From: Actinomycetota bacterium
GTDB lineage: Bacteria; Actinomycetota; Actinomycetes; Mycobacteriales; JACQDL01
Reading direction: 5' to 3'
Assembly: GCA_016201065.1 (NCBI GenBank)
Contig: JACQDL010000031.1
Span: 124,001-188,000 of the forward strand
DNA length: 64,000 nucleotides
The position numbers and the translations under genes are program-made. Positions 46,691 to 56,306 of the stretch are shown piece after piece. The number at the start of each line of letters is the position of its first letter. Position 1 is the stretch's first letter. Under the pieces are notes generated by a model, which saw only the letters and a list, made by a program, of their open reading frames with translations, did no database searches and was not told where the DNA came from.

Positions 46691-47189
46691 GTCGGGGTGG
46701 CCCACCCAGAAGCGAACATGACCACGGCGGCCCCAGCCGGGCCGGCGCCACCACGCCGGGTAACCAAACAACGACACCCCGCGCCCGACATGGGTTCGTG
46801 CCGCAGACGAGCCGGGATGGACCGCCGCCACCCAACACCAATGCCGGGTGAGTCAACAACCCCGGTTGGCACCACTGAGTTACACAACAGTCACACCGTG
46901 TGCCGCAATGGTGTGCACCGGGTGGGTTCCACGGTCCACGCGGCGCCGGGCACCCCTCGCCCAACCACATGTGGTCGGTTTCGCCGGGGCAGATCAGCGC
47001 GTTCCCGCTGGCGATGGTCGCCCGAGCCCGCCTGCCGGGTCGTGTCGTTCGGCGCGGTGCCCCGCCGGGTGAGCCTGACCTGCCCTGGGCCCGTACCGCA
47101 CCCCGGCCGCATCCCCGGCCCAACCCCGGCGCGGGGTGGCCGGGTCCAGGCCACCCCAGATCCACCCAACAGCCCAGCCAGGAGGCGTC
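46691..47189. other. Gene-free spacer before the relaxase-like gene, with ACCCAACA motifs
   Basis: No convincing gene on either strand (frames are short or low-complexity). It contains ACCCAACAC at 46830 and ACCCAACAG at 47164, the latter 18 bp before the start of the Replic_Relax gene and next to its GGAGG. This is a likely control region and a plausible place for the origin of transfer, which could not be identified by sequence. Confidence 0.5.
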
Positions 47190-48176
47190 ATGCCTGCACA
47201 TCCCGACACCCGACAGTCCCCAGGGGACCTCCCTCTACCGGGGGGATCGCCTACCGCGGTGACGCGGGTACTCCACCCCGATCATCGGCCTCGCGGTACG
47301 TCGGCCACCCCCACTCTGTTGGAGGTCTCCCACCGGTTGCGGCCCCGTGACTACACCCTCGCGTCGCTGCTGGCCGAACACACAACCCTGACTACGGAGC
47401 AGATCACGATGATCTTGTTCACCAGCCCCACGACCTGCCGGCACCGCCTGCACGCCCTGCGCGGGATCGGATTCGTGGACCGGTTCATCCGGCGGCGCCC
47501 CGGCGCCGGCAGCCCGGTGTGCTGGGTCAGTGGGCCGTTGGCTGCCCGCTACTCGGCGCTGGCGGCCGGGGAACCACCACCGACGGCGAGGATCGTGCGG
47601 GAACGCCAGGACCGCGTTTACGCCACCCCCCTGCTGGAGCACCTGCTGGCGGTCAACGGGTTCTTCGCCGCGCTGCTCGCCCACGCCCGCCAGGATCCCG
47701 GCACCAGGCTGCAACGGTGGTGGTCCGAGCGCACCACCAGTGCCGCGTTCGGCCGCCGCATCCACCCCGACGGGCACGGTGTGTGGGTCGAGAACGGCAC
47801 CAGTGTCGGGTTCCATCTGGAGTTGGACCGGGGGACCGAACCATTGGCGCGGCTGGGTGACAAGTTGGCCCCGCACCGGCGGTTGCACGCCGACGGGGGT
47901 GTCGCCTACCCGGTGCTGTTCGTGCTGCCCAACCGGACCCGGGAGCAGAACCTTCACCGCCGCCTGGCGACCCACCCCGAGCCGGGCGTCATCGTCGCGA
48001 CGACCTCCCCGGAGGCCGGAGGTGATCCCGCCGGGCCGGTGTGGCGGATCGCCGGCAACGGCCGGCACCGGCTGCGTCTGGCGGACCTGCCCGCCGGCCA
48101 CGGGCACCCCTCACCCCTGAACCCTGGGCCTCCTGAACCCGACCACGACCCCCTGTGGTTGCTTACCGCCGGCTAG
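47190..48176 (+). CDS. Replication-relaxation (Replic_Relax) family protein
   Basis: A 328-aa protein with GGAGG five bases before the ATG. An N-terminal winged-helix part reads LRPRDYTLASLLAEHTTLTT, EQITMILFTSPTTCRHRLHA and LRGIGFVDRFIRRRPGAGSP, the signature of the Replic_Relax family; then a central alpha/beta region (VYATPLLEHLLAVNGFFAAL, VGFHLELDRGTEPLARLGDK). Members are found on actinobacterial plasmids and ICEs and are thought to act in replication or as a relaxase-like mobilisation protein. Together with the VirB4/VirD4-like genes it would complete the DNA transfer machinery. Confidence 0.8.
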   Translation: MPAHPDTRQSPGDLPLPGGSPTAVTRVLHPDHRPRGTSATPTLLEVSHRLRPRDYTLASLLAEHTTLTTEQITMILFTSPTTCRHRLHALRGIGFVDRFIRRRPGAGSPVCWVSGPLAARYSALAAGEPPPTARIVRERQDRVYATPLLEHLLAVNGFFAALLAHARQDPGTRLQRWWSERTTSAAFGRRIHPDGHGVWVENGTSVGFHLELDRGTEPLARLGDKLAPHRRLHADGGVAYPVLFVLPNRTREQNLHRRLATHPEPGVIVATTSPEAGGDPAGPVWRIAGNGRHRLRLADLPAGHGHPSPLNPGPPEPDHDPLWLLTAG

Positions 48177-48678
48177 GCGCCACCCAGCCCGCATCCGGTT
48201 CAACCAACCCGGGTCGGGTCGAGCGACCCACCTCACCCTGAAGCGACTCCACCACGGCACCCAACAGGGCGCTGAGGACACCCACCATGGACCCGACGCG
48301 CCCGACACCCCGGCCCGGCGTGGCCGTTCGGCTGCGGCCCACCACCCAACAGGCCAGCTCACCGCCATGATCATCATGTTGGGGTGGGGTGTTGGGTGGG
48401 CCGGTTACGGTGAAACCTCACTTTTTGACACCACCCACGCACCACCCGGGCCCAGCCGCCCACGACCGCGGTCGCACCCGCCCACCCGCCCTTTGTGGCC
48501 GGTCGGCCTGCCCCGCCCGTCGGCGACCCGCCCACCCGTAGCACCCAGGCCGCGTGTGTCCCTTCCGCCGGCCTGTGCGGACCCGCCCGCATTCCGTACG
48601 GCCGATCCGGCCACGCCTTCGCACCGCCGCGCACCCACGCACCCACGCACCCGCACTTGACCGTCAGGAGGTTCGACC
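48177..48678. other. Gene-free spacer with element motifs and short tandem repeats
   Basis: No gene is supported. ACCCAACAG occurs at 48259 and 48342 and GTGTTGGGT at 48389, with ATGTTGGGG at 48376. A short GCACCCAC-type tandem tract lies at about 48627-48656, just ahead of a good AGGAGG site for the next gene. Probably the promoter region of the long accessory gene row to the right. Confidence 0.5.
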
Positions 48679-49359
48679 ATGCCCACCACCGCTGTGGTCC
48701 TCGTCTGCCTGCCCCCGGACACCCCCACCACCGAGCTGACCGCCACCGCCATCCACCGGCTCACCAACACCCCCCATGTCGGTATCGACACGGTCGGGCA
48801 CTTCACCCCCCGCAGCCGGTTGCGATGCTGGCGTCCCCGCACCGGGTTGCTTCCCGGTGACCGTGGCGTCACCGCGGGTGGCCCTCTCCGGTTGCTGGAC
48901 CTGCACACGATGCAGGAAACCGCACGCGTGGCCGCCGCCACCCGGTGGTCGGTCTGGAACCGTGTCGTGGCCGGTACCCCCACCGCCCAACCGTCCTGGG
49001 TCTTCAGCGACCGGCACCACACCGACCCGAAGCGCTACAGCCGGGACCGGGCCCACCGGGACTACCTGTCCCAACCCCGGATCGCGGCGATGCGCACCTA
49101 CAACACCCTGCCCGAGAAGGTCACCGTCCTGCCGTTGGGTGACCTGGAGGCATTCCAGGCCGGTGCCGGCACCTACACCAACCTGGGGGTGTTGGCGGCG
49201 GTCCCCACCGACGCGATGGTCACCCCCGATGGGGGCTACCTCGCCCCGACCTCCACCCGGTTGGCCGACCATCTGACCTACCTGGAGGCCAGCCACGGGC
49301 AGCTGCGGCGGCTGGAGGGCCGCGACCACCTCATCGCGGTGGCCACCACCCTCCCGTGA
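48679..49359 (+). CDS. Hypothetical element protein
   Basis: A 226-aa protein, AGGAGG before the ATG. Not recognised. The first residues (TTAVVLVCLPPDTPTTELTA) resemble the start of the 314-aa protein at 59365 (YTLLVCLPPDSPTTTL), so the two share an N-terminal beta-strand module. The rest contains WNRVVAGTPTAQPSWVFSD and RYSRDRAHRDYLSQPRIAAM, perhaps a nucleic-acid or nuclease-inhibitor-like fold, but no motif is decisive. First gene of the accessory row. Confidence 0.65.
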   Translation: MPTTAVVLVCLPPDTPTTELTATAIHRLTNTPHVGIDTVGHFTPRSRLRCWRPRTGLLPGDRGVTAGGPLRLLDLHTMQETARVAAATRWSVWNRVVAGTPTAQPSWVFSDRHHTDPKRYSRDRAHRDYLSQPRIAAMRTYNTLPEKVTVLPLGDLEAFQAGAGTYTNLGVLAAVPTDAMVTPDGGYLAPTSTRLADHLTYLEASHGQLRRLEGRDHLIAVATTLP

Positions 49360-49512
49360 CCCACACCCCCGCCCACAGATGGGTGAACCGGGATCACCGG
49401 TTCACCCATCTCGCGCTGCCCGCACCACCTCCACGCCCGCCATGGGCCGGCACGCCAGCCGGGCGGAGGCAACCCGACCCCACCCGTTTCCCACCACAGG
49501 AGGAGGCCACCC

Positions 49513-50301
49513 ATGCCCCACACCCTGCCGCCACCCGTGCGCGAATCCCGCCGGCGGTGGCCCACCGTGGCGCTGATCCTCGGCGTCGGACTGGTGCCGT
49601 TGCTGATCGCACCCCTGCCGTTGCTGGTCACCATCGGCATGCTCACACCCTGGGTGCTCCTGCTGCTCGCGGTGCGTCACAGCCACCGGACCCGGGTCGT
49701 TCTCGCCCGCGCGACGCGGCGGGTCGAGCAACTGCGGGCCGAGCTCGCGGTCGCCCTCACCGACCCGGTCACCGGGCTACCGGTGCGTCGCCCCGCCGAG
49801 ACGCACCTGGATCGGGCCACCGGGTTGGTGAGCGTCGCCGTCGTTGATGTTGACGACCTGCGTGGGGTGAACAACACCCACGGCCACCTGGTCGGTGACG
49901 CCTACCTCGCCGGCATCGCCGACCGGTTGAGCACCCTGACCGCCACCGACCCGCCAGGTGCTGGTCTGGTCGCGCGGCTGGGGGGTGATGAGTTCGTGGT
50001 GATCACCCGCCGCGATCCCCAGGACCTGGCCGCCGCGCTGCGCGCGCTGACCTGGCCACGGTTGTGCCTCGGCGACCGGGAGTTGCCGGTGCGTTTCAGC
50101 GCCGGCATCTGCCAGCTACCCGGTGGGGACGCCCACACCGGGTTCGGCCGCGCCGACCTGGCCATGTACACCGCGAAACGCGGTGGTGGTGGCGTCGCCG
50201 TCTACGACCCCGACCGGGACGGGTCACCGCACCCCCCTGGTGTCCGCCCCACCCACCGGACCCGCGACCGCGGGACCGACCACGGCGAGGTCATCCGGTG
50301 A
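49513..50301 (+). CDS. Membrane-anchored diguanylate cyclase (GGDEF)
   Basis: A 262-aa protein. Residues about 15-55 hold two transmembrane helices (TVALILGVGLVPLLIAPLPL and VTIGMLTPWVLLLLAVRHSH), followed by a short coil and a GGDEF domain: LTDPVTGLPVRRPAE, VAVVDVDDLRGVNNTHGHLV and the active-site RLGGDEFVVITRR. The catalytic motif is intact, and no inhibitory RxxD five residues upstream is clear. It would synthesise cyclic di-GMP in the new host. No EAL/HD-GYP enzyme is visible on the element. RBS AGGAGG precedes the ATG. Confidence 0.87.
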   Translation: MPHTLPPPVRESRRRWPTVALILGVGLVPLLIAPLPLLVTIGMLTPWVLLLLAVRHSHRTRVVLARATRRVEQLRAELAVALTDPVTGLPVRRPAETHLDRATGLVSVAVVDVDDLRGVNNTHGHLVGDAYLAGIADRLSTLTATDPPGAGLVARLGGDEFVVITRRDPQDLAAALRALTWPRLCLGDRELPVRFSAGICQLPGGDAHTGFGRADLAMYTAKRGGGGVAVYDPDRDGSPHPPGVRPTHRTRDRGTDHGEVIR

Positions 50302-50335
50302 TCCACACCATCCCCCGCCGTTCCGGGAGGTCCTC

Positions 50336-50926
50336 ATGCACGAACCCCTCCACCGCATCGACCACGGCACCCGCACCATCGACGGTGTGCCGGTGCGCGT
50401 CACCGAGCTGGTCTGGCCCGACGGGGGCCGCAGCGTCGAGGTCCACCGCACCGACACCGCAGTAGACCTCACCGCCGACGGGTGTTTCGACACCCCGCCC
50501 ACCGACACCCAGATCCGTGCCCTGCTGCACGACACACCCCACACGGGCACCAACGGTGGTGGTGACGACGAACCACCGGCTGACAGCCCGTTCGGGGTGT
50601 ACCGCTGCGAGGCCGAGGTCATCGTCGTGGTCCCGCCCCTGCTCGAGGGTGACCCGGTGCTGGACATCCACCTGGCCGCCGCCGGGGGCGGCACCCCGGG
50701 GCGGGCCTACGCGGACACCACCTGGCTGTATGAGGTGCACCTGGACGGGACACCGGTGTGCTCCGGCGCGGACCTGCGCAGCGGCGGCATACCCCACACC
50801 CACACCGACATGGCGGCGGTGCTCGCCGTGTTCCTCGCCACCGACCCCCACACCCCGCCCCGGCTGCGCCCCCACACCGACCGGCTCACCGTGTGGGCCG
50901 AAAACACCCTCCACCCCGGGGACTGA
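50336..50926 (+). CDS. Hypothetical protein
   Basis: A 196-aa acidic protein with GGGAGG before the ATG. Not recognised. Text such as RTIDGVPVRVTELVWPDGGR, PFGVYRCEAEVIVVVPPLLE and TWLYEVHLDGTPVCSGADLR suggests a beta-rich fold. 34 bp after the cyclase and followed by other element genes. No function assigned. Confidence 0.6.
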   Translation: MHEPLHRIDHGTRTIDGVPVRVTELVWPDGGRSVEVHRTDTAVDLTADGCFDTPPTDTQIRALLHDTPHTGTNGGGDDEPPADSPFGVYRCEAEVIVVVPPLLEGDPVLDIHLAAAGGGTPGRAYADTTWLYEVHLDGTPVCSGADLRSGGIPHTHTDMAAVLAVFLATDPHTPPRLRPHTDRLTVWAENTLHPGD

Positions 50927-51104
50927 CCACTGCCTTCCCGGCCACCACCCCGTTCTCGGGTGCCACCGCACGGTGTGGCACCCCAGCAACACCCCCACCT
51001 CGTTGATGGCCGTCGCCCGGCCGCACCCCGCGCACCCGCGCACCCCGGGCCCGGCCAACCGGTCGCGTCCGGGCACCGCCACACCACCTGTGAAGGAGCC
51101 CACG

Positions 51105-51593
51105 ATGACGTCGACCACCCCCACCCACCCGTCCACCCCACCGTTGCCGGCCACCCCGGTGTTGCCGACCACCCCGGCGCCGGTGTCCCCACCCACCGGG
51201 GGCCTGCGGGTCGGGCAGCCGGTGCACGTGAACACCCACGCCACCTGGCTTCCCGGGGTGGTGACCTTCCTGGCCGGAACCCGCATCGGGGTACGCACCC
51301 AACCACCGGCCGGCCACATGCCCTTCAGTGGGGTTGTCGCGCCGTGGGTGGTGCGTCCCGCCCGCGGGGCGTCGCTGCGTCCGGTCGCACACCTACGCGG
51401 TGGGGACGTGGTCCTCGCCCACGACGGCACCACCCACACCATCGCCACCCTGCGGCCGGCCACGTTCGGTGGGCGGTGGCTGCTCACATACACCAGCGGG
51501 CACCGCGTCAGCCTGCCCGCCACCGCGGTCCTGCGCCTGACCCAGGCCACCACACCCCGGCCAGCCGCCCACCGTCGGCGTGCCGGCGGCTGA
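51105..51593 (+). CDS. Hypothetical protein with Pro/Thr-rich N-terminus
   Basis: A 162-aa protein preceded by AAGGAG. The first 35 residues are Thr/Pro-rich, then a beta-rich domain (LRVGQPVHVNTHATWLPGVV, TFLAGTRIGVRTQPPAG) reminiscent of SH3-like or KOW-type folds, and an RRR-containing tail. No family recognised. 178 bp of spacer on its left holds no gene. Confidence 0.55.
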   Translation: MTSTTPTHPSTPPLPATPVLPTTPAPVSPPTGGLRVGQPVHVNTHATWLPGVVTFLAGTRIGVRTQPPAGHMPFSGVVAPWVVRPARGASLRPVAHLRGGDVVLAHDGTTHTIATLRPATFGGRWLLTYTSGHRVSLPATAVLRLTQATTPRPAAHRRRAGG

Positions 51594-51692
51594 ACCGCGC
51601 CACCCCTTCCGCTGCGGATCCCTTTCCGGCCCCACCCCCCAGCAGTGGCGGGACGCGGGCTGGTTTCCCGCACCACCACCAAGGAGCCCACC

Positions 51693-52919
51693 ATGACCAC
51701 CGCACAACCACAGGTCGACGTCAACGAGGCGTTCGCCGCCGAACGCGCCACCCAACTCCAGCGGCTGGCAGACCAGCGGGCCGACATCGACCGCCGGATC
51801 ACCGAGGGGACCCTCACCCCACTGGGTGGCGGCCGGTACCGGGTCACCGACCCCACCAGCTTCGACGACGGGGAAATCTGGAGGCTCACCGAGAACGGGC
51901 TGCGGCCCCAACACGAACTGGACACCACCACCGGGCAGGCCGCCCTCTACACCCGGGTGCCGGCCTGGCACGGATTGGGCAGCGTCATCCCCGAGGGAAC
52001 CACCGACATCGAGGAGGTCCTGCGCCTGGGGGGCATCAACTTCGAGGTCGCTACCCGCCCCGTCCTGTACCACCCCGACCCCGCCGACGCGGCCCTGTCA
52101 CCCCGCATCCTGCCCGGGCAGTACGTCACCGTCCGGGAGGACACCGGCACCGGCCTGGGTGTCGTCGGCCACCGGTACACGGTGTTCCAGAACCGGGAGA
52201 CGTTCTGGTTCCTGCAGGACCTCACCGACCGCTACGACGTGACCTGGGAGTCGGCCGGGGCGCTGCGGGAGGGCCGGCGGGTGTTCGTGTGCCTGCGGCT
52301 ACCCGAAACGATCACGATCGACGCCGGCGGGATCAACGACGAGATCACCCCGTTCCTCGCCGCGATCAACAGCCACGACGGGTCCAGCCTGTTCCAGGTC
52401 GCCCTCACCCCGTGGCGGATCGTGTGCGGCAACACCGAACGGTTCGCACTCGAACAGGCCCACTCCCGGTGGGGGGTGCGCCACACCCGCCACGCCCGCG
52501 ACCGCCTGAATGAGGCCCGCCGCACCCTCGGCCTGTCGATGGACTACTACCGGGTCTTCGCCGCCGAGGAGGAAGCCCTGGCCCGCACCGAGGTGGCCCT
52601 CACCGATTGGCGGCGGGTCCTTGACGAGTTGTGGCCGCCCCCCGGTGAGGACGCCCCGACACGCACCGAGGCCAACCACGTGCAGCGCCGCACCACCCTG
52701 GACCGGTTGTGGGAAACCAACACCGACCGGTTGGGGCGCACCGCCTACGCCGCCGAGCGGGCCATCACCGAATACACCGACTGGTACACCTCCGTGCGCC
52801 CCACCCGGGTTTCGCGTGGTGACAACCTCGCCGTCCGCGCGACCGCCGTCATGGAAGGCACCCACGACCGGGTGAAAACCAGGGCCCACAGGCGGCTGCT
52901 GACCCTCACCCACCGGTAG
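51693..52919 (+). CDS. DUF932 domain protein
   Basis: A 408-aa protein preceded by AAGGAG. It matches the plasmid/phage DUF932 (TIGR03299-type) family: VPAWHGLGSVIPEGTTDIEE, EVLRLGGINFEVATRPVLY, LGVVGHRYTVFQNRETFWFL, INSHDGSSLFQVALTPWRIV and CGNTERFALEQAHSRWGVRH. Family members are common on actinobacterial conjugative elements and are of unknown biochemical function. Complete, normal length. Confidence 0.83.
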   Translation: MTTAQPQVDVNEAFAAERATQLQRLADQRADIDRRITEGTLTPLGGGRYRVTDPTSFDDGEIWRLTENGLRPQHELDTTTGQAALYTRVPAWHGLGSVIPEGTTDIEEVLRLGGINFEVATRPVLYHPDPADAALSPRILPGQYVTVREDTGTGLGVVGHRYTVFQNRETFWFLQDLTDRYDVTWESAGALREGRRVFVCLRLPETITIDAGGINDEITPFLAAINSHDGSSLFQVALTPWRIVCGNTERFALEQAHSRWGVRHTRHARDRLNEARRTLGLSMDYYRVFAAEEEALARTEVALTDWRRVLDELWPPPGEDAPTRTEANHVQRRTTLDRLWETNTDRLGRTAYAAERAITEYTDWYTSVRPTRVSRGDNLAVRATAVMEGTHDRVKTRAHRRLLTLTHR

Positions 52920-53067
52920 CCACCCCACCCACCAACCCACCGAGGTGGTGGTGATGGCGGCGGACCCCATTTGCCGGTGCCCACCACCACCGCACCCCAA
53001 AGCCAGGCGTGGCACCCGCCCCGCCGGGGTCGCCGTGCTGCGCCCAAAACCCTCCGGGAGGACACCC

Positions 53068-54153
53068 GTGAGTTCACCAACCGACCGCCCACTGCGGATC
53101 ACCACCCCACACGACCTGCTGGCCTACGTGCCGTACCTGGTGGGCTTCCACCCCCACGACAGCCTCGTTGTGGTGGGCCTGTCCGAAGCCGGGCACCGCA
53201 TCGAGGTGGTCTCCCGCACCGACCGGGCCGACCTGCGCGCCCACACCGATCCGGTGCGTCTGGAGGCCAACCTGGTGGCCAGGCTGCTGCGGGCGCTGCT
53301 GGGTGCCGGAGCGACCGAGGCCCTCGCCCTGGTTTACGACACACCCCAGGCCACCCCACCACCCGCGGGGCAACTCCCCGACCGGGGTCTGGTGGACACC
53401 TTCACCGCCACCGCCGGCCGTGAGGGTCTGCGGGTCCTGGACGCCCTCTACATCGCGGGTGGCCGTTGGTGGTCCTACCACTGCCCACCCGCCGACGGCT
53501 GCCCACCCCAAGGCCGGGCGGTGCCCGAGCCGGCGTCCCCGGCCGCCACCGAGGCCACCTACGCCGGCATGGTCGCCCTACCCGACCGGGCGGCCCTGGC
53601 GGGCACCCTGGACCCACTCGACCCGACTCACCTCACCACCGCCTGCACCCGGATACAGCACCACCTCACCGACCTGATGCGAGGCCCCGACCGGCAGAGA
53701 TGGACCGGGGTGATGATCGGGCTGCTGCACCAAGCCCTGGAGCAGTTGACCGCCACCGACCAGGTTCCCTGGCTCACCGAGCAGACCGTCGCCCGGCTGG
53801 TGGTGGGGTTGCGGATCATCCCGGTGCGTGACGCCGCCTGGTTGTGGATCGAGTCCACCCCCGACCGTCGCGGGCCCGCACTGGAGCTGTGGCGGCAACT
53901 CGCCCGACGGGCACCCGACACCTACCGGGTCCCGGCACTGTTCCTCACCGCCTGGACCGCGTGGCGGTGCGGCTCCGGCCCGTTGGCGAACATCGCCCTG
54001 CAGCGCGCCCTGACCCTGGAGCCCACCTACAGCGCGGCGGGCCTGCTCGATCAGGCGCTGCGGTACGGGATCAACCCACGCACCTTCCCGCCACTGCCAC
54101 CCGACCCCGGTGCATCACCCATCCCGGGCACCGCACCCACCGGCCCCGTGTAG
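53068..54153 (+). CDS. DUF4192 family protein
   Basis: A 361-aa protein starting at GTG 53068 with GGGAGG. The N-terminal signature LLAYVPYLVGFHPHDSLVVV and the C-terminal tetratricopeptide-like part (VPWLTEQTVARLVVGLRIIP, YRVPALFLTAWTAWRCGSGP, ANIALQRALTLEPTYSAAGL) define DUF4192. Function unknown; frequent in actinobacterial genomes and elements. A separate gene at 56307 repeats only its C-terminal half. Confidence 0.83.
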   Translation: MSSPTDRPLRITTPHDLLAYVPYLVGFHPHDSLVVVGLSEAGHRIEVVSRTDRADLRAHTDPVRLEANLVARLLRALLGAGATEALALVYDTPQATPPPAGQLPDRGLVDTFTATAGREGLRVLDALYIAGGRWWSYHCPPADGCPPQGRAVPEPASPAATEATYAGMVALPDRAALAGTLDPLDPTHLTTACTRIQHHLTDLMRGPDRQRWTGVMIGLLHQALEQLTATDQVPWLTEQTVARLVVGLRIIPVRDAAWLWIESTPDRRGPALELWRQLARRAPDTYRVPALFLTAWTAWRCGSGPLANIALQRALTLEPTYSAAGLLDQALRYGINPRTFPPLPPDPGASPIPGTAPTGPV

Positions 54154-54278
54154 GCGCCCACCGGTGACCCGGGCGCCCCGCCCGTGCCGGCACCCACACC
54201 CCCGGCGGTGTTCCGACCCCACCGCTGGTGGCCGGTCGGGATACCCGACATGTCTTCGACACCCACCGTGAGGTGATC

Positions 54279-55286
54279 ATGACGGTTTCGACTCTCACCG
54301 AGGCCCTGCAGCGCCTGCGGCACCTCGGTAACGTCCGCACCACCACCCTGCACGGGGTCCGGTTGACCGGGTTCGTCCGTGACCTGCCGGACCTGTCTAC
54401 CACCCCCGGTCCGCTGCGCGAGCACCTCCAGGCCGAGTTCCACACCACCGACCACCCCGGGGACCGCGACGCCGACAGCGTGGAGTACCTGGTGTGCTCC
54501 GGTGGGCTGCCGGTGCTGTGGTTGACCGCCGACGCCCGCACCCACACCCCCAGCTACCCACTGACCGCCACCCAGACCCGCCACCAACACGCGGCCAGGA
54601 CCGCACTGGGTGACCTGTACCGGCACATCCTCAACGAACTCGCCGACCGGCGGGGCTTGCGTGAACACCAGCCCAGCGACACCACCGGCCACCACCAGGA
54701 ACACACCGACGGCCCGATCCTGCGGGTCGCCCCCCGCGAAGACCCCACCAGCACCTGGTGGGTGCGATTGAGCGGTGACCCGCAGCAGGACAGGCAGCGG
54801 GTCCTGTCGCACTGCGGTGCCACCGGCAGCGAGAACGTACTGGTCCTGGCCGCGTTCGGCTACGGCGACTACGGCCGGCAGGCGCACCGCCCCCACCTGG
54901 ACGTGTTGTGCGCGATGCACCACCTCACCCGCACCCACCCGGTGCCGTTGGTGGCCATCGGCGACTACCTCACCACCGCCCACCCCAGCAGCAGCACCCC
55001 AACGCCCAGCACCGGGGACCTGCTGGCCACCCTCACCCGCATCCCGGACACCTTCCGGGGGGTGTTCGGCTCCCAGACCGCCTACACCGAGGCACACCTG
55101 GAACGGATCGGGTGGACCCGGGCCCTGCACCAGGCCGGGATCCCCACCACCGCCCTGGACCTACCGGCCCTCACCCGGCAGCTGTTCACCGGCCTGCTGG
55201 TCACCGACGCCGGCACCCGCGGCCACATCGCGGTCTTCAACCACCCCCACCGCAGCAGCACACCCCTGGAGGAGACCCCACGATGA
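54279..55286 (+). CDS. Hypothetical element protein
   Basis: A 335-aa protein, not recognised. Readable features are EYLVCSGGLPVLWLTADART, LTATQTRHQHAARTALGDLY and SENVLVLAAFGYGDYGRQAH. The mixed alpha/beta text and absence of signal or membrane parts suggest a cytosolic enzyme. The next ATG overlaps its stop (ATGA), so both genes are coupled. Confidence 0.6.
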   Translation: MTVSTLTEALQRLRHLGNVRTTTLHGVRLTGFVRDLPDLSTTPGPLREHLQAEFHTTDHPGDRDADSVEYLVCSGGLPVLWLTADARTHTPSYPLTATQTRHQHAARTALGDLYRHILNELADRRGLREHQPSDTTGHHQEHTDGPILRVAPREDPTSTWWVRLSGDPQQDRQRVLSHCGATGSENVLVLAAFGYGDYGRQAHRPHLDVLCAMHHLTRTHPVPLVAIGDYLTTAHPSSSTPTPSTGDLLATLTRIPDTFRGVFGSQTAYTEAHLERIGWTRALHQAGIPTTALDLPALTRQLFTGLLVTDAGTRGHIAVFNHPHRSSTPLEETPR

Positions 55287-56095
55287 GCACCCCACACCGG
55301 CGGGTCCTCACCGCCACCCAACTGGACACCCTGTACGCGCGTATCCGCGACGCCCACTCCACCGCGCACCTGCTCACCGAGGTTTTCGACGCGATGCGCA
55401 CGATGGTCCACGACACCCCCACCGACCCGCACCAACCACCACAGCGGGTGGTGCGGGTCGGTGACCACGCGATCCCCAGCAGCCAGTGGCGGGCGATCCT
55501 CGACGCCGCGACCAACCGCGCCCAACAGTGGGGCACCAGCGTCCACGTCAGCCTGGAGCTGGCCAACTACCTGCCCGCCAGCTACGACGACCCCACCGTG
55601 GCCACCCCGACCTGGCCCGCACCCGACCACCGGCCACCCATCCACCACCTCCACCTCACCCGGCAGGCGGTGGACATGATCACCCGCGCGGAGGCGCACC
55701 TGCGGCAGCTCACCGCCGTACTGGGTGCCGCCAGCCCCGACCTGCGGCGGCAGGAGAGCAGTTGGCGGTTGTTCCTCACCCGGCTGGTGACCACCAACTT
55801 CGGCGAATTCACCACGGTGGACACCGACGGCGACCTGTCGTTCGCCGTGACCACCAGCAGCGGTGTCGGCTACGGAGCCCGGTGGCGGCAACTCCCCCGA
55901 TACTGCACCACCCCCGGCTGCGCCACGCTGCTACCCAACCCAGCCACACCCCCGCACACCGTCGACCCGCTGACCCCACCCGCACCCCCGGCGCCCCACG
56001 CCGGCGGTGGTGGGACGGGTGCCACGGGACACACCCACACCCCCTCCGCGCCCGCGCGGGGGCCGCAACCCGGCGAATGGGTCCTGCGCTCCTGA
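55283..56095 (+). CDS. Hypothetical protein, coupled to previous gene
   Basis: A 270-aa protein, not recognised. Helical N-terminal half (TATQLDTLYARIRDAHSTAH, AILDAATNRAQQWGTSVHVS), a beta-rich part (RQESSWRLFLTRLVTTNFGE), and a possible single metal-binding pair CTTPGC near the end followed by a Pro-rich tail. ATG overlaps the previous stop. Confidence 0.6.
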   Translation: MSTPHRRVLTATQLDTLYARIRDAHSTAHLLTEVFDAMRTMVHDTPTDPHQPPQRVVRVGDHAIPSSQWRAILDAATNRAQQWGTSVHVSLELANYLPASYDDPTVATPTWPAPDHRPPIHHLHLTRQAVDMITRAEAHLRQLTAVLGAASPDLRRQESSWRLFLTRLVTTNFGEFTTVDTDGDLSFAVTTSSGVGYGARWRQLPRYCTTPGCATLLPNPATPPHTVDPLTPPAPPAPHAGGGGTGATGHTHTPSAPARGPQPGEWVLRS

Positions 56096-56306
56096 GGCAC
56101 CCCGCGCCCCGCCGCTGACCCCACCCCGCGTGGCGCACCCCCACCGCACCGCACTGCGGTCGCGGCGACCCCCTATCCCACCCCACCGCCCGGCCCCGGG
56201 GGAACCACACCACGCCTGTCACCCCCAGGGGCGGGACAGCCGTGCCGGTTTCCCCGGGGTGCACACACCCCCCAGTCGGACAAAGCCCGTTGGAAGGCAG
56301 GCGACC

